This document shows positions 62,600 to 64,000 of a stretch of 64,000 bases of DNA, piece after piece. Both the position numbers and the translations under genes were made by a program. This stretch comes from Photobacterium sp. CCB-ST2H9 (GTDB lineage Bacteria; Pseudomonadota; Gammaproteobacteria; Enterobacterales; Vibrionaceae). The stretch spans positions 806,001 through 870,000 of the forward strand of contig NZ_CP100426.1 in assembly GCF_023151555.2 (NCBI RefSeq), read 5' to 3'. Position 1 is the first letter of the stretch. Every line of letters starts with the position of its first letter. The notes below the pieces were generated by a model. The model made no database searches, was not told the origin of the DNA, and saw only the letters and a program-made list of their open reading frames with translations.

Positions 62600-63045
62600 T
62601 ATTTTTGCTCGACATTCAGAGTTGCCATACCCGAGTGATCTCGATCAGCAATATAGTGATGATTTTTATGCTCGATTGCATCAATTGCTGCCTTTGCGTC
62701 ATCTGATGATTCGGAATTGGTAATTAATGCCCCGAGTGGTTTTATAGCCTCCGACTTTTGCGCCATGGCCAGCAAGAGACACGCACGATACCTAACCACT
62801 TTAGATTTATCACCTAGAGCCTCAATGCCAAGCTCAAATGCATGCGGACTTGAAACAACATACTTAGATGCGTGATATAAACAAGAAGCCCGCTCCCCCC
62901 ACTTTTTCGAACCACGGTACTTTTCCAGAAGCAGTTTCGGGAATTCCATACCCAGGCAAGAAAGCTCCTTAACTACTGAGAATTCATTATCAGATCCTCT
63001 ACCATCAAGTAGCTTTAAATATTCTTCAATCTCGACCCTATCCAT
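62593..63045 (-). CDS. Cassette gene: HEAT-like repeat protein
   Basis: 150 residues, helical, with repeats of the form LLLEKYRGSKKWGERASCLY, FELGIEALGDKSKVVRYRA, then CLLLAMAQKSEAIKPL and DDAKAAIDAI. This resembles HEAT/PBS-lyase type repeats that mediate protein binding. No signal peptide. The stop codon lies in the GC-rich attC. Confidence 0.75.
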   Translation of the reverse strand: MDRVEIEEYLKLLDGRGSDNEFSVVKELSCLGMEFPKLLLEKYRGSKKWGERASCLYHASKYVVSSPHAFELGIEALGDKSKVVRYRACLLLAMAQKSEAIKPLGALITNSESSDDAKAAIDAIEHKNHHYIADRDHSGMATLNVEQKYS

Positions 63046-63060
63046 GAACTTTCTCAGTAC

Positions 63061-63159
63061 AGCTAACGCTTCATTAAGCGGCGCAAAATTGCAGGCTATA
63101 CTAAGCGACGGAGGAGCAAAGCCAGCGTTATTACGTCCGTTTAAATGACTTGTTAGGGT
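63061..63159 (-). repeat. attC site
   Basis: About 99 bases, AGCTAACGCTTCATTAAGCG to GTCCGTTTAAATGACTTGTTAGG on the plus strand, intermediate in length between the short and the Vibrio-repeat types. Confidence 0.72.
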
Positions 63160-63675
63160 TTAGCATATGCGATCCTGTTCCTCAGGTAAGGCATATGCGT
63201 CTGAGTGTGTCAGGTGACCATCTTGAGCGCTTACCCGATTAAGGGTTTTACCTTTGTGAAATACTATTTGTAATCCATGCTCAGGCTCCCATTCACATTC
63301 AGCAAGCAGTAAAACGTATACTTCCTTGTTGCCATAAGGCCTACGTGAAACACTAACGTAACTCGGGTAGACATACTGCCACACACCTGCTGGATTGAGT
63401 ATGTTGGGAGGACAGTACTCATCACCAACGGCTTCCTTGAAATCAAGATAGTTTTTATATACGTAGGGTTCAATCTCAGACTTTAATGATTCGTCAAGGC
63501 CCATAAAATTCGATATTGCTTCCTCAAACTCATCTGGGCTCTCATCTTCGTCGATATCTTCGATAGTGAATGATAGCTTGTGCCCACCAAGCAAAGGGAT
63601 TGAAATCGTTTCACTTTCATACCATTCATCAATTTCAGCATGAACCTTTAATTTTCCGATTACTTTGCTTTCCAT
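63160..63675 (-). CDS. Cassette gene: DUF6985-like protein
   Basis: 171 residues from the ATG at 63675, with GAGGT five bases upstream. Key segments are IDEWYESETISIPLLGGHKL, IEDIDEDESPDEFEEAISNF, PAGVWQYVYPSYVSVSRR and ECEWEPEHGLQIVF. This resembles the DUF6985 family of small proteins often found near polymorphic toxins, where some may act as immunity proteins. The identification is from memory and moderate. Confidence 0.7.
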   Translation of the reverse strand: MESKVIGKLKVHAEIDEWYESETISIPLLGGHKLSFTIEDIDEDESPDEFEEAISNFMGLDESLKSEIEPYVYKNYLDFKEAVGDEYCPPNILNPAGVWQYVYPSYVSVSRRPYGNKEVYVLLLAECEWEPEHGLQIVFHKGKTLNRVSAQDGHLTHSDAYALPEEQDRIC

Positions 63676-63700
63676 TTGTAACCTCGATTGTTGAGAGAAC

Positions 63701-63828
63701 CCTAACGCCACATTAAGGTGTGAGCAACGCTACCACCAACACGTACCCATACCACCGTAAACACAAAACCCAACGATGGAATGAAAAATGCCATGCGTTG
63801 GGAATCACTCTTAAATGCTTTGTTAGGC
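63701..63828 (-). repeat. attC site
   Basis: About 128 bases, CCTAACGCCACATTAAGGTG, GAGCAACGC, GGAATCACTC and TTAAATGCTTTGTTAGG on the plus strand. Closely related to the site at 60351-60476. Confidence 0.88.
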
Positions 63829-63830
63829 AA

Positions 63831-64000
63831 TTATTCCAACAAGTACGTTAGTAGAAATCTTTCGATATCAGATATCATTACTCTTACATCGTCACGAGAA
63901 AACTCATCGTGATTGCCATGTGCAGCACTATTTCTAATACCTGCAATAGCTGTAATTCGTTTTTGTTGTAGTGAGTTATAAATGCCAGCTTTGGTTAAAT
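63831..64000 (-). CDS. Cassette gene, partial: HEPN-like protein C-terminus
   Basis: The last 55 residues of a gene cut by the right edge of the window. It contains QQKRITAIAGIRNSAAHGNH, in which R-N-S-A-A-H fits the R-x4-6-H active motif of HEPN RNases, followed by DEFSRDDVRVMISDIERFL. HEPN proteins commonly serve in toxin-antitoxin and phage-defence systems. The N-terminal part is needed to name the family. Confidence 0.65.
   Translation of the reverse strand, partial: LTKAGIYNSLQQKRITAIAGIRNSAAHGNHDEFSRDDVRVMISDIERFLLTYLLE

Larger units (their letters stand above)
55225..64000 (-). mobile_element. Chromosomal integron cassette array (distal end)
   Basis: Twelve attC-type sites, two of them degenerate, separate small cassettes, most with a single gene on the minus strand. 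In minus-strand reading the typical site runs from TAACAAAGC and TTAAGAG-like arms to GCGTTGCTCAC and GCGTTA, the layout of Vibrio repeats. Cassette genes point away from attI, so attI and the integrase gene should lie to the right of the window, and the array ends near 55225 (a TTTGTTATTTG half-site). Cassette genes are more AT-rich than the flanking chromosome and encode unrelated families. Confidence 0.9.

Noticed and set aside
55150-64000. CRISPR array suggested by repeated AACGC / GCTTTGTTA segments
   Set aside because: The repeats are attC sites spaced by whole genes, not short regular spacers.
1-64000. rRNA or tRNA genes and insertion sequences
   Set aside because: I saw no cloverleaf-type sequence, rRNA motif or transposase in the window.

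Overview
The window looks like chromosomal DNA of a Vibrionaceae bacterium (Vibrio, Photobacterium or a close relative). The main reason is the right-hand 9 kb, which is an array of small, mostly one-gene cassettes separated by attC recombination sites. Most of these sites are of the long Vibrio-repeat type of chromosomal integrons. The housekeeping genes (PtsG, PBP1C, alpha-2-macroglobulin, flotillin) fit a marine gammaproteobacterium. The species is not determined.

Region 1 (1-11950) is built around two homologous three-gene operons, each encoding an OmpR-type response regulator, a histidine kinase and a periplasmic sugar-type solute-binding protein, with no transporter permease. One copy runs leftwards off the window edge and the other runs rightwards from 8.5 kb. 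Between them lie a YdeP-type molybdopterin oxidoreductase, a secreted PIG-L/LmbE deacetylase and a glucose-type PTS permease (PtsG). The layout suggests sugar sensing by binding protein plus kinase.

Region 2 (11951-16741) is the most unusual part. An XRE-type regulator, frameshifted in an A8 run, precedes a subtilisin-like protease with a C-terminal domain like that of the cyanobactin proteases PatA/PatG. Next comes an unlisted 49-residue peptide gene with its own ribosome binding site and terminator. The peptide begins like a cyanobactin leader and ends in a cationic amphipathic segment. A GHG-motif protein and a membrane-anchored unknown follow. I read this as a candidate peptide-maturation (RiPP-like) system without YcaO or prenyltransferase genes.

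Region 3 (16742-19935) holds a secreted hydrolase, a broken VOC gene with 7-bp tandem repeats, a cupin and a DUF1399-like membrane protein. Region 4 (19954-29409) is a tightly coupled leftward operon: OB-fold membrane protein, flotillin, giant AAA+ ATPase, phospholipase D-like protein and TelA. Region 5 (29742-39044) encodes PBP1C plus alpha-2-macroglobulin, a polysaccharide deacetylase and a DUF2135/TPR protein, all acting at the envelope.

Region 6 (39141-49525) looks like an orphan type VI secretion effector module read leftwards: a DUF4150 PAAR-like protein, a large putative peptidoglycan-degrading effector with M23-like, EF-hand and lysozyme-like parts, then about ten small exported proteins. 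Several of these are paralogues, one is LprI-like (lysozyme inhibitor) and one is XAC2610-like. They are best explained as an expanded and partly decayed set of immunity genes.

Region 7 (49770-55150) holds ordinary accessory genes: a response regulator with TPRs, small secreted proteins, a GNAT enzyme, PaiB, a lipoprotein and an FMN reductase. Region 8 (about 55220-64000) is the distal tail of the integron array, with genes mostly on the minus strand, which places the integrase and attI beyond the right edge. It includes one reversed cassette, one frameshifted cassette and a HEPN-like gene cut by the window edge.

Several apparent frameshifts fall in homopolymer runs, so assembly error must be excluded before calling them biological.
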